Source of the DNA: Spartinivicinus ruber
GTDB lineage: Bacteria; Pseudomonadota; Gammaproteobacteria; Pseudomonadales; Zooshikellaceae
Direction of reading: 5' to 3'
Length of the DNA stretch: 64,000 bases
Assembly: GCF_011009015.1 (NCBI RefSeq)
Contig: NZ_CP048878.1
Span: 6,233,001 to 6,297,000 of the forward strand
Positions 56,571 through 64,000 of the stretch are shown piece after piece. The position numbers were made by a program, and so were the translations under genes. Position 1 is the first letter of the stretch; every line of letters starts with the position of its first letter. The notes beneath the pieces are model-generated. The model had not been told where the DNA came from. It saw only the letters and a program-made list of their open reading frames with translations, and ran no database searches.

Positions 56571-57104
56571 GCAAAATTCTCTTATATTCTTTCAGCTATA
56601 CTGACAGTAATTGGTACTTACCTATCTTTCACGCTTATTGTAAAGCTTTCCAGAATGCACACTTAGCCTATTACTTTCTGAAAAGCGACCTCCTTTTTAG
56701 ATACTGACTTGCCCAAGTCAAGTGGAGCATCTATACCATAGCGTTTTCTGGCAAAGGCATTCTAGATGTTTTAGTTTGGCAAATCTACACGGTTGGATTT
56801 CAGCCTTTCAGGCAGTTTTACTCCATGTTTATTCCTCAGCACACTTTCACTACGCTTTGCTTTAAGAGAGAGGTGCCTGGAATATACAAGAGCTACTTGA
56901 AAGGTTAAATATTGTTCAGATAGTTTGAGTTTTGTTCTTTGAACAGTCTTACTTACAGTGGGTTGCGAGTAGTTACTATAACCGATTAATTGTGCGTGTT
57001 TACTTACTGACTAAAATAAAGCACTACTGACATACTGTTGTCAGTAGCTGTGTCCTATAGTTTCATCATTGATGAATCTTATGGAATAAACTAGGGGGTA
57101 GCAA
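56571..57104. other. 534-bp gap with decayed coding traces and a dyad
   Basis: No intact gene. On the minus strand between ~56880 and 56670, two short frames look like coding remnants (KAKRSESVLRNKHGVKLPER, and ARKRYGIDAPLDLGKSVSKK in another frame), suggesting a broken gene I cannot identify. A 9-bp dyad lies at 57022-57045, before the GST-like gene. Confidence 0.4.
57022..57045. promoter_or_regulatory. Inverted repeat upstream of the GST-like gene
   Basis: ctactgaca (57022-57030) and tgtcagtag (57037-57045) form a perfect 9-bp dyad with a 6-bp spacer, 60 bp before ATG 57105. It could be an operator or a small hairpin in the leader. Confidence 0.4.
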
Positions 57105-57806
57105 ATGGTCAAATTATATGGTTTTGGCAGTGGATTTGGGGTTGCAGACCCAAGCCCGTTTGTATTGAAAGTTGATGCTTATTTGAGGATGTCTGGTATT
57201 AAATATGAGACAGTATCAAGCATGGCAAATTTGCAGAAAGCCCCAAAAGGTAAACTACCTTTTATTGAAGATGATGGAAAGGTTGTTGGTGACTCTTACT
57301 TTATTATTGAATATTTAGCGGAAAAATATCAGTCAAAACTAGATCAGTGGCTATCAGATGAACAAAGAGCCATAGCTCATTTGGTGGCAAAATCATTAGA
57401 TGAAAATTTTTACTGGTGTATCGTGTACTCTCGTTGGATGTGTGATGACACCTGGCCGATTATCAAAAAAGCATTTTTTAATTCAATGCTGTTTCCTGTT
57501 AAACAAGTCATGCCAACCATACTTCGTAATGGAGTAAAAAAGTCACTAGAAAAACAAGGGCTAGGAAGGCACTCAAATGATGAAATTAAGAAAATATTTT
57601 CACACTCACTACAAAGTTTATCAGTAATGCTAGGTGAGAAACCCTATTTTTTAGGCGATAAACCCTGCTCGCTAGATGCCAGTGCCTATGCTTTTTTAGC
57701 TGAATGTATTTTAGTTGAAATCGATAATGATTTTAATAAACAAGCACGAAGTTTTGAAAATCTGGTGAGTTATTGTAAGCGGATACAGGGTGAGTTTTAT
57801 AAATAA
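57105..57806 (+). CDS. Glutathione S-transferase-fold protein (metaxin/FAXC-like)
   Basis: 233 residues. The N-terminal thioredoxin-like half is VKLYGFGSGFGVADPSPFVLKVDAYLRM, in two parts, with KLPFIEDDGKVVGDSYFIIEYL. The helical C-terminal half has PYFLGDKPCSLDASAYAFLAECI. The opening GFGSGxGVADPSPF and missing active-site Ser/Cys region place it near the metaxin/FAXC-like GST group rather than classical transferases. Function unknown. It is flanked by gene-poor DNA on both sides. Confidence 0.85.
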   Translation: MVKLYGFGSGFGVADPSPFVLKVDAYLRMSGIKYETVSSMANLQKAPKGKLPFIEDDGKVVGDSYFIIEYLAEKYQSKLDQWLSDEQRAIAHLVAKSLDENFYWCIVYSRWMCDDTWPIIKKAFFNSMLFPVKQVMPTILRNGVKKSLEKQGLGRHSNDEIKKIFSHSLQSLSVMLGEKPYFLGDKPCSLDASAYAFLAECILVEIDNDFNKQARSFENLVSYCKRIQGEFYK

Positions 57807-57957
57807 TGATGGAGACTGATTAATGTACTAATAGTTGTATGGAAAAATAGCTTAGGTATACTAATTTAGTTTTTGAAGATAAGGACCAACTATCTGAGAG
57901 AGTCAGATAGTTGGTAAATCAATAACTATTTATTTACCATAGTTGTAGATTGACAAT

Positions 57958-57972
57958 AAAGTATCATACTTT
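57958..57972. repeat. 15-bp palindrome, copy 1
   Basis: aaagtat-c-atacttt, a perfect palindrome with one central base. Identical copies are at 58024-58038 and 58079-58093. Copies 1 and 3 share the extra upstream bases acaat. Confidence 0.8.
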
Positions 57973-58023
57973 GAGTTTTGTAAGTCATTGATTTTATTAG
58001 GGAGTAGTTTAAGCATTTCCAGT

Positions 58024-58038
58024 AAAGTATCATACTTT
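58024..58038. repeat. 15-bp palindrome, copy 2
   Basis: Identical to copy 1; 66 bp start-to-start from it and 55 bp from copy 3. Confidence 0.8.
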
Positions 58039-58078
58039 TGTTGCCTTTCATTTGGTTTTTGTGGTTTTCCTGAACAAT

Positions 58079-58093
58079 AAAGTATCATACTTT
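58079..58093. repeat. 15-bp palindrome, copy 3
   Basis: Identical to copies 1 and 2, preceded by acaat as in copy 1. Confidence 0.8.
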
Positions 58094-58293
58094 CATATAT
58101 TTCCTATAAAAATCAGTTAGATATAATGACTTAAGAATTATAAAAATTTCATAAGTCACACTCATGGCCTATGAGGGTAATTCTTTGTAGTTCTTCTCAT
58201 TGTGTTTGTTTGATTATTAATCAAATACTAGGTGTGGAGAATAGTGCTTCTATTGTATAAAAACTATTCTTTTGTTGTTGTCGCTGCTTGATA

Positions 58294-58338
58294 GATTGAA
58301 TATTAGTCAATGCTTCGTTTTGTATGCAATTTAATCAT
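58294..58338 (+). repeat. 45-bp direct repeat, copy 1
   Basis: Matches 60412-60456 with about 5 differences in 45 bases and no gaps. The shared core includes atattagtcaat and tttgtatgcaatttaatcat. The two copies bracket the PTH2 gene and the IS4-type remnant. Confidence 0.65.
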
Positions 58339-58521
58339 GTTTATTGGCTGTTGTGTGGCTGACTGATTTTTGAAAGTCTATTTTAACTGGTAATATGGTG
58401 ATTTTGTTTATTTCAATGATGCTTTTAATAATCGGAGTTGCCCATTTAAGTTACCTATTTTATTATCCAAGTGCTCGATTTACATTCGTAACTGAGCATT
58501 TTCTTTCAATGTAGCTTACAA

Positions 58522-58690
58522 CTATTGTAATTTCGCTTGGGCATTTTGTAGTTCTTTAACTTGCAGCTCATGTTCTATCGACAGTGCATCGAAAGCATTT
58601 ATGAGGTCTTCCTCCAGTTGTGACAACGCTTTGGCCCTCCATCTCTGTACTACAGGATGTATGCGACTCGTTGTATATATACTCAAAAAT
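58522..58690 (-). pseudogene. IS3-family OrfA-like transposase fragment
   Basis: On the minus strand a frame of ~55 codons ends at 58522: RIHPVVQRWRAKALSQLEED, then ALSIEHELQVKELQNAQAKL. The HP-xx-RW-KAL pattern followed by a coiled coil is typical of the IS3 OrfA leucine-zipper region. The helix-turn-helix part and the rest of the element are missing, and its upstream side abuts the PTH2 gene's 3' end. Confidence 0.5.
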
Positions 58691-58701
58691 TTGACTGCCT
58701 A

Positions 58702-59061
58702 TTATTTATAAACCCTAAGTCGTTTAATTGTATTGTTATTCACAGCAGTTGGAAAAATTACTATGCCCGTTTGAGTATTAGCTTCTACAAAGTTATACCC
58801 TGAATCAACAATGTCGTAGCAATAGAAGCCGTTATTTACTAGCTTTTCCTTTAAATGGGTTAATTTTTCAAGTGATTTAACCTCTAATACAATTTTTCGT
58901 CTATCACCCTGTTTGGGATCTAGCCAGGAATTGAATGAAGCTTGATCAGTAATTTGATGCTGCCATATCAAGTCTGTACCATGCCCTATTTGTACAGCAA
59001 GTTTGGCTGAATTAAGCTCTAAATCACTACGTATAACAAAATAAGCTTTTGGGCTATCCAT
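58702..59061 (-). CDS. PTH2-family peptidyl-tRNA hydrolase (archaeal/eukaryotic type)
   Basis: 119 residues, the length of the catalytic PTH2 domain. It opens with AYFVIRSDLELNSAKLAVQIGHGTDL, matching the conserved xxVRxDLKMxxGKxAAQxxHA region. RKIVLEVKSLEKLTHLKEKL follows, then YDIVDSGYNFVEANTQTGIVIFP (the DAGxTQI...GSxTVLAIGP region) and IKRLRVYK (final strand). The family releases tRNA from stalled peptidyl-tRNA in archaea and eukaryotes. Some conserved positions differ (Lys and His kept, DAGRTQ becomes DSGYNF), so activity is uncertain. It is surrounded by IS debris, suggesting acquisition. Confidence 0.8.
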   Translation of the reverse strand: MDSPKAYFVIRSDLELNSAKLAVQIGHGTDLIWQHQITDQASFNSWLDPKQGDRRKIVLEVKSLEKLTHLKEKLVNNGFYCYDIVDSGYNFVEANTQTGIVIFPTAVNNNTIKRLRVYK

Positions 59062-59320
59062 AAAAATTACTCAAGGTAAGCTACAAATTTTGATTGTTGA
59101 ACTATAACTATTATATATTTTTTAGCTAAACCAATCTAATAGTAGGTATGATGAATATCTCGAAAGCTTGGAACGTGTTTTAAAAATCAAAAAATGTATA
59201 ACTCACCTAAGTACAGGACAAAATAGCATTTTATTGAGATAAATCAATCGGTTAGAGGTGAGTTGATCCCTCCTTGTCATTACAAATCAGGTCACCAAAC
59301 CATCAAGAATTGTACAACAA

Positions 59321-60387
59321 ATGAGAGAGATCAACTCACTGGCCAAAGAGCTTAAAGGGGTTTTTGGCTGGCATCAAGCCCGAGTAGTACTACTTGCTCA
59401 ATTTATAATTGCATTGCTGAAAGTTCGCTCGACGAACCTGACTCAAGTAGCACACGTTTTTTATGGAACGGCCTTACCTGCATCCAATTATAAACGGCTT
59501 CAGCGATTTTTAAGAGAGTTTACGCTGGACTATGATCAATGCGCTCGAGTGTTAGCTAAGTGGTTTTGCCCTGAGGATGCTTGGGTACTTTGTTTGGACC
59601 GGACTAATTGGCAATTCGGTTCATTGAAAATTAACTTTATGGTGCTTGCCGTTGCGCACAAAGGACTAGCAATCCCTTTATTTTGGGTATTATTACCAAA
59701 AAAAGGAAATTCCAATACAGACGAGCGAAAAGCTTTAATCAATCGCTTTTTGTATGTATTTGATACTAAAAAACAGCCTATTTAACAGCTGATAGAGAAT
59801 TCAAAGGTAAGGACTGGCTGCAGTTTTTGGTTGATGAGGAGATTCCATTTTGTGTGAGAATTCCCAACAATACTCAGGTGTGGAATAAACACCGAAATCA
59901 ACAATTTCCTGTTAGTCGAATGTTTGGTTTGCAACAAGGTGAACAAATGAGCTTAAACAAACAGCGAGAGATTTGGGGAATTCCTGTTTATTTATCCTGC
60001 ATGATGGGTAAGCAAGGGCGTGTTATCGTTGCTACTAACGATCAGCCAAAAACAGCTATCGAGCGCTACTCCATAAGATGGTCGATTGAAACGTTATTTG
60101 GCTGCTTAAAAAGCCGAGGATTCAATTTAGAAGCGACTCACCTAAAGCATTATGAGCGACTAGATAAGCTATTTTTTGTATTGGCATTAGCATTTGGCTG
60201 GTGCTTCACTTTAGGCATTTGGCAAAATACACTTAAGCCTATCAAGCTAAAAAAGCATGGCCGGAAGTCCAAAAGCCTATTTCGTATCGGAATCGACTAC
60301 TTACATCGGCTATTAGTTGAAGGAAGAACTAAAATACAGCAGTTTCATTATTGTTTAAAAGTTATCCTTTTGCTATTACGACTTTGA
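59321..60387 (+). pseudogene. IS4-family transposase, frameshifted
   Basis: The first frame (59321-59785) covers the N-terminus and the first catalytic Asp region (AWVLCLDRTNWQFG; FMVLAVAHKGLAIPLFW). After KKQPI it stops. The sequence continues one base off as YLTADREFKGKDWLQFLVDE (second Asp) and ends with the Y-(2)-R-(3)-E-(6)-K motif YSIRWSIETLFGCLK. One base is missing near the A-run at ~59768. I could not find terminal inverted repeats, so the element's limits are unknown. Confidence 0.85.
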
Positions 60388-60411
60388 GTGCTATCAGAAG
60401 TTAGCTCTAGA

Positions 60412-60456
60412 GATTAAATATTAGTCAATACTATGCTTTGTATGCAATTTAATCAT
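60412..60456 (+). repeat. 45-bp direct repeat, copy 2
   Basis: Ungapped match to 58294-58338 with about 5 differences. It lies 24 bp after the IS4-type transposase stop. Confidence 0.65.
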
Positions 60457-60529
60457 ATTGAATAGTTGTTCTATAGCTGCCTCCTTTGATTAAATAAAGC
60501 ACTATTTTCTGATACAAACAAAATTTGAC

Positions 60530-60566
60530 CATCTGTCTTATAGTAACTGTTACTATAAGACAGATG
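60530..60566. repeat. 37-bp palindrome with 18-bp arms
   Basis: Left arm catctgtcttatagtaac (60530-60547), one central T, right arm gttactataagacagatg (60549-60566), with no mismatch. No T-run follows on the plus strand. It could be a cruciform-prone operator, a dimer-resolution-type site or a remnant of a miniature element. Confidence 0.85.
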
Positions 60567-61504
60567 AAAATCAATATTATTCGCGTTAATTACTGATTGG
60601 ATACATTTAATTACAAATATCATACATAAAAACCATCATTTTTTACGAATTAATCACATGAAACTCTTATTGCCACTAAAACTAAAACTAAATCATAAGC
60701 ATAAAGTCTTATATGAGCATATTTTTTAAGTGTGGTATTCTCTAATTAGTTTCTAAAGTAAATACTTGCAGATTTGTATCAATTGTGTAAAATACGTCAA
60801 GTTAAGTATTCATGTGCTAATCCTGTAGGTATCGTTAGATTTTTAGTCAATAGCTCGGCTCATATACGGGTGGGAATGTTATTCTCTTAAGTGAAAATTA
60901 ATTTTTATGTACTAGTAATTGAGCTTATTGTGTCTAAAAAGCGTTCTTTTGCTTTTTAAAATTCAGTCTTACTCTATTATATTTGAAAACAAAGAGCGAT
61001 AGATAAAAAGTTATATTTTTAATTATATATGTTTTCGAGGTGCTGGTGCCATTAAGTTTTGTTTAGGCGTGGATGAAATGTTATTACATGATTTTGTTGG
61101 GTGTTGAAATAAATTAAATAATGCTTTTGTTTTATACTATCTTACCGGATTAATATGGTGGAGTTCTTGCTGCCTTTTTGGTTTGATCTATTTGTAATAT
61201 TTTGAATTCTAAATTTACCTTATTTTGTTAAAATGTGCGATTCATTGTTATTTGTGTGAAAAACTAATAAATAAAGTTCAGTATGTAGCAAGGAAAAATA
61301 AATAACCAAAAAAATCAGGTCAAAGTTAATTGGCTTTGAAAAATTCTTGCAATGGTTAAGAGAAAAAGTTGTTTCTCAAAAGTAGATGAGATGTATGACT
61401 CGATTACTGAGTTTTATTAATCATTATGAATTTGGGTTAAATATCTGAGCAGGTCTAATTTTTAATTGTACCTATTATCAGCTACACAGAAAGTAAGGTG
61501 TTTA

Positions 61505-62389
61505 ATGAGAATTTTATCTATCATTGTATTGGCTTTATCGTTGGCAATAACGACTGCTCTTGCTGAACAGCAGTTGGTTGCAGATACCGAAATCGAAAAA
61601 ATTGAAAACGGATTATACCATTTTCGCGACAGTGGCTATTCCAGTTTGATTGTAATAGGCAAAGATTCTGTTTTGGTTACTGATCCGGGCTTCAATGAAC
61701 GTGCCATACGGATGAGATCAGAAATATCCAAACTGACAGCTTCGCCCGTTCGTTATGTAGCACTAACGCATGAACACTATGACCATGTTGGCGGAACCAG
61801 GATATTTGGAGAAGCCAAAGTTGCTTGCGCGTCTGGTTGTTCGGATTTCTTTAAAATGTCAGCCTTGATGGATGTTCCAGAAGTCAGCTTATCTTTTGAT
61901 GATGAGCTGCGTCTTGATGTAGGTGGAGTTTTGGTCCGCATGGTGCATGTGGCGCCGGGAGATGGAATGGGAACTGCTTTCATCCATGTGCCAACAGAAG
62001 GTGTGATCTTTTCCGCGGATATGTATATGCCCCGCGAGTTTACTTTTGCGAAGTTTAAAGAGGGTACTAACTATGTTGGTGCCCTCTTGAACCTTGAGGC
62101 TATGGCTGCGCTGAAACCCCGTTACGCGATTACTGCCCATGCTCCTGGTAATACGGTGAAAAGCTTGCGTGAGAATGCAAAGATGTACCGCAAGCTGCAT
62201 GACCTTGTCTTGACTGAGTATCAAAAGGTTATGGACAAGAAGTCCGGTGCGGTTAAACCGGGTATTCCGTTGTTGTTTGAACTGCCAAATGTGATCCGCA
62301 TGGATGAATACAAGGACTGGAAGAATTATGACAAATATTTCCCAGCCTATGTACGCAGAATGGCATTTTCAATCTTTCACGGGTGGTAG
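61505..62389 (+). CDS. Secreted MBL-fold metallohydrolase
   Basis: 295 residues from ATG 61505 (AAGGTG upstream; the frame is open to 61466). Signal peptide MRILSIIVLALSLAITTALA. The metal site reads ALTHEHYDHVGGTR (HxHxDH); IFSADMYMP supplies the bridging Asp and ITAHAPGN the last His. Insertions and the lack of a beta-lactamase-specific pattern suggest a hydrolase acting on a small ester, lactone or thioester. It is the first gene with visibly higher G+C and lies 27 bp before the VOC gene, so it belongs with the NRPS unit downstream. Confidence 0.88.
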   Translation: MRILSIIVLALSLAITTALAEQQLVADTEIEKIENGLYHFRDSGYSSLIVIGKDSVLVTDPGFNERAIRMRSEISKLTASPVRYVALTHEHYDHVGGTRIFGEAKVACASGCSDFFKMSALMDVPEVSLSFDDELRLDVGGVLVRMVHVAPGDGMGTAFIHVPTEGVIFSADMYMPREFTFAKFKEGTNYVGALLNLEAMAALKPRYAITAHAPGNTVKSLRENAKMYRKLHDLVLTEYQKVMDKKSGAVKPGIPLLFELPNVIRMDEYKDWKNYDKYFPAYVRRMAFSIFHGW

Positions 62390-62415
62390 TTTACCACTAA
62401 CTCGGAATCAAGCTC

Positions 62416-62787
62416 ATGTATGAAATTAGTGCAGTTCAAATTAATGTCCATGATATGGACGAGGCCCTTGACTTTTATTGCGGCAAACTCGGGTTCGAAG
62501 AAGATTTGAAGGATCACTACCCTCAGGTGGTGACTCTGAAGAATGAAGGCTTTTTTCTTTTGCTCACGCGTGTTGAGGAGAAAGCAGAGCTACATTATCC
62601 GGTTCAGTCGCAGACCCTGATCAATTTTAGGGTTCGTGAGAATCTTGAGAATCTCGTGGATAAACTTAAGAGTAATGGGGTTAAGTTCCTCAATTCCAAA
62701 CCGGAACCGTGCCCAGTAGGAGTTTACATTCCCTTCAAAGATCCCAGCGGCAACGTACATGAATTTGTTGAGTTTCGGGAAGGCTAA
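62416..62787 (+). CDS. VOC-family (glyoxalase/bleomycin-resistance) protein
   Basis: 123 residues, one VOC module. It opens EISAVQINVHDMDEALDFYC with the classic metal His in INVHDMD, continues GFEEDLKDHYPQVVTL, and ends VYIPFKDPSGNVHEFVEF with the final His/Glu pair. VOC proteins catalyse diverse metal-dependent reactions or bind antibiotics. Position between an MBL-fold gene and an NRPS module suggests a tailoring or self-protection role. Confidence 0.88.
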   Translation: MYEISAVQINVHDMDEALDFYCGKLGFEEDLKDHYPQVVTLKNEGFFLLLTRVEEKAELHYPVQSQTLINFRVRENLENLVDKLKSNGVKFLNSKPEPCPVGVYIPFKDPSGNVHEFVEFREG

Positions 62788-62804
62788 CAGGAGGAAGTGT
62801 TGGG

Positions 62805-64000
62805 ATGTTGAAAGAGCTGACATTGTATTCACGGCACGGTGGTCTATTACTTCATGAAAGATTTTTCCGGCTCTGTGAGAGTGAGGTAGTGCTTGGAAAA
62901 ACAGCGCTCCATAGCCAGGGGAGTGACTATACCTATAGTGATTTGCTGGCGCGTGTTGAGCAGATCGCTGGTAGCCTTGAGGCTAGGGGGGTAGGGCATG
63001 GTGACCTGGTTGCGCTGAGGGCTGAACGGAGTTTCGATGCTGTAGCAGCGATATATGCGATTATGTCACTGGGAGCTGTCTATCTCCCTATTGACCGCAA
63101 GCTACCGGAAGATCGTGTCCGTTATATGTTCGATATTTCCGAGTGCCGATGGCTTTTGACAGATCAGCCTGTGGTTATGGAAAATGTTGATGTACTTGAT
63201 CTCCGGTGGTGCGATGGCCCCCAGAGGTCTTGTAGCTTCGATGAAATATCCCCAGATGACCTAGCCTATGTCATCTTTACCTCAGGATCTACAGGGCGTC
63301 CAAAAGGGGTTATGATCACCCACGGCAGTTCTTCGGCACTGATTGGTTGGGTATTGGAACGATTCAGTACTTCGGATATGGCTTGTGTATTGGGAGCCAC
63401 GTCCTTTTCTTTTGATATCTCAATTCTTGAACTGTTCGGCCCCCTTGCCTGTGGTGGAAGTCTATGCCTTGTGAACTCGATTATCGATCTGGCGGACAAC
63501 CCGTGTAGAGAAAAGATCAGCTTGATCAATACTGTGCCTTCTGCTATGTCCGCGATGTTGACCGTAGCGGGCCTACCTAGCTCGGTCCGTGCCTGCATCT
63601 TTGTTGGAGAGCCGCTTTACGGTGGACTTTCGTACCAGGTTTATGAGCAGGGTGTGGATCGGGTTTTCAATTTATATGGCCCCACGGAAGATACTGTTTA
63701 CTCAACTGAATACCTGGTGGCCCGTGATGTCGGAGAGGATGTGCCAATTGGCAGGCCCCTACCAGGAACTGACTTTGCTATTTTGGATGAACAGCTAGAG
63801 CCTGTTCAGGAAGGGGAGCCAGGAGAACTCTGCCTCTTCGGTATAGGCCTAGCCAAAGGCTATTTCAACCAACCAGATTTGACTGCACAGCGTTTTCTGC
63901 CATGCCCATCTGGAAGGCGTTCTGGGCAGGTCATGTACAGAACTGGGGATCGAGTCAGACAGCTTCCAGATGGTAATCTGCATTATGTCGGACGATTGGA
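62805..64000 (+). CDS. NRPS adenylation domain protein, 3' end outside window
   Basis: Starts at ATG 62805 with CAGGAGGAAGTGTTGGG upstream and stays open to the window's end (398 codons). All early cores are present: A1 YTYSDLLARVEQIAG, A2 LGAVYLPID, A3 FTSGSTGRPKGVMITHG, A4 FSFDISILELFG, A5 NLYGPTEDT, A6 GEPGELCLFG, A7 MYRTGDRV, and the start of A8. By hand alignment to GrsA the pocket positions from 235 to 331 read D, I, L, N, I, V, L, V, Y; I know no standard residue for this set. It begins with the A domain and has no condensation domain before it, so it is a loading module or a stand-alone activating enzyme. Confidence 0.93.
   Translation, partial: MLKELTLYSRHGGLLLHERFFRLCESEVVLGKTALHSQGSDYTYSDLLARVEQIAGSLEARGVGHGDLVALRAERSFDAVAAIYAIMSLGAVYLPIDRKLPEDRVRYMFDISECRWLLTDQPVVMENVDVLDLRWCDGPQRSCSFDEISPDDLAYVIFTSGSTGRPKGVMITHGSSSALIGWVLERFSTSDMACVLGATSFSFDISILELFGPLACGGSLCLVNSIIDLADNPCREKISLINTVPSAMSAMLTVAGLPSSVRACIFVGEPLYGGLSYQVYEQGVDRVFNLYGPTEDTVYSTEYLVARDVGEDVPIGRPLPGTDFAILDEQLEPVQEGEPGELCLFGIGLAKGYFNQPDLTAQRFLPCPSGRRSGQVMYRTGDRVRQLPDGNLHYVGRL

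Larger units (their letters stand above)
57807..58701. other. 895-bp gene-poor region with palindromes, repeat and IS3 trace
   Basis: No intact gene. It contains three identical 15-bp palindromes (57958, 58024, 58079), one copy of a 45-bp repeat (58294-58338) and a decayed transposase fragment (58522-58690). Confidence 0.6.
60388..61504. other. 1.1-kb gene-free AT-rich region with a large palindrome
   Basis: No gene is supported on either strand. It contains copy 2 of the 45-bp repeat, a 37-bp near-perfect palindrome and long A/T-rich runs. It separates the low-GC IS debris from the higher-GC cluster that begins at 61505 and may be the junction of an acquired segment. Confidence 0.6.

Noticed and set aside
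57958-58093. CRISPR array
   Set aside because: Repeats are only 15 bp, spacers are unequal (51 and 40 bp), there are three copies and no cas genes.
2-64000. The two adenylation domains belonging to one cluster
   Set aside because: They lie more than 60 kb apart with unrelated genes between, differ in base composition and have different neighbours.

Overview
This is a 64 kb stretch of an AT-rich chromosome, with an E. coli-type SOS box, an E. coli-type Zur box, RimK, MocR regulators and a two-partner secretion locus. Together these point to a gammaproteobacterium, probably a marine member of the Oceanospirillales kind (Zooshikella or Spartinivicinus-like). That placement rests on gene content only. 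By eye the last ~2.5 kb is clearly richer in G+C than the rest.

Left part (1-16 kb). The window opens inside an adenylate-forming enzyme that is tightly coupled to a TmpA/TmpL-type membrane flavoprotein and a crotonase. An orphan substrate-binding protein, an AmiD-like amidase and an unknown gene follow. Next come a UmuD-like gene under a perfect SOS box that has lost its catalytic serine, the ergothioneine genes egtB-egtD, and a zinc-uptake locus (znuA divergent from zur-znuC-znuB with a Zur box between). A lipoprotein and an SO_0444-type metal-efflux permease with a MerR-type promoter close this part.

Middle part (16-37 kb). A two-partner secretion system (tpsB, tpsA) has had its large exoprotein gene cut by an ISAs1-family element. 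The 10-bp target duplication and reading frame show that precise excision would restore about 2021 codons. After a 1215-residue DUF2339 membrane protein comes an accessory patch: an orphan SBP, a phage-type endolysin, small unknown genes, an IS5-family element and a frameshifted TRAP substrate-binding gene. An AraC/LysE pair and a secreted HExxH protein follow.

Right part (37-61 kb). There is a four-gene operon MscS - retropepsin-like protease - RimK - M14 hydrolase, two MocR regulators each facing an exporter (EamA; DUF1127 plus LysE) with repeat operators between them, and an MBOAT/SGNH-like acylation pair. Then come a PAS chemoreceptor, a lipoprotein with a pilin domain fused at its C-terminus, a YjiH-type membrane protein, a GST-like protein, a PTH2-type peptidyl-tRNA hydrolase and decayed insertion sequences. 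The long gene-poor stretches here contain palindromes and repeats.

Right edge (61.5-64 kb). A secreted MBL-fold protein, a VOC protein and an NRPS adenylation domain running off the window begin what looks like a horizontally acquired biosynthetic cluster.

No CRISPR array, rRNA or tRNA gene was seen. Transmembrane, signal-peptide and homology statements come from reading the sequence, not from database searches.
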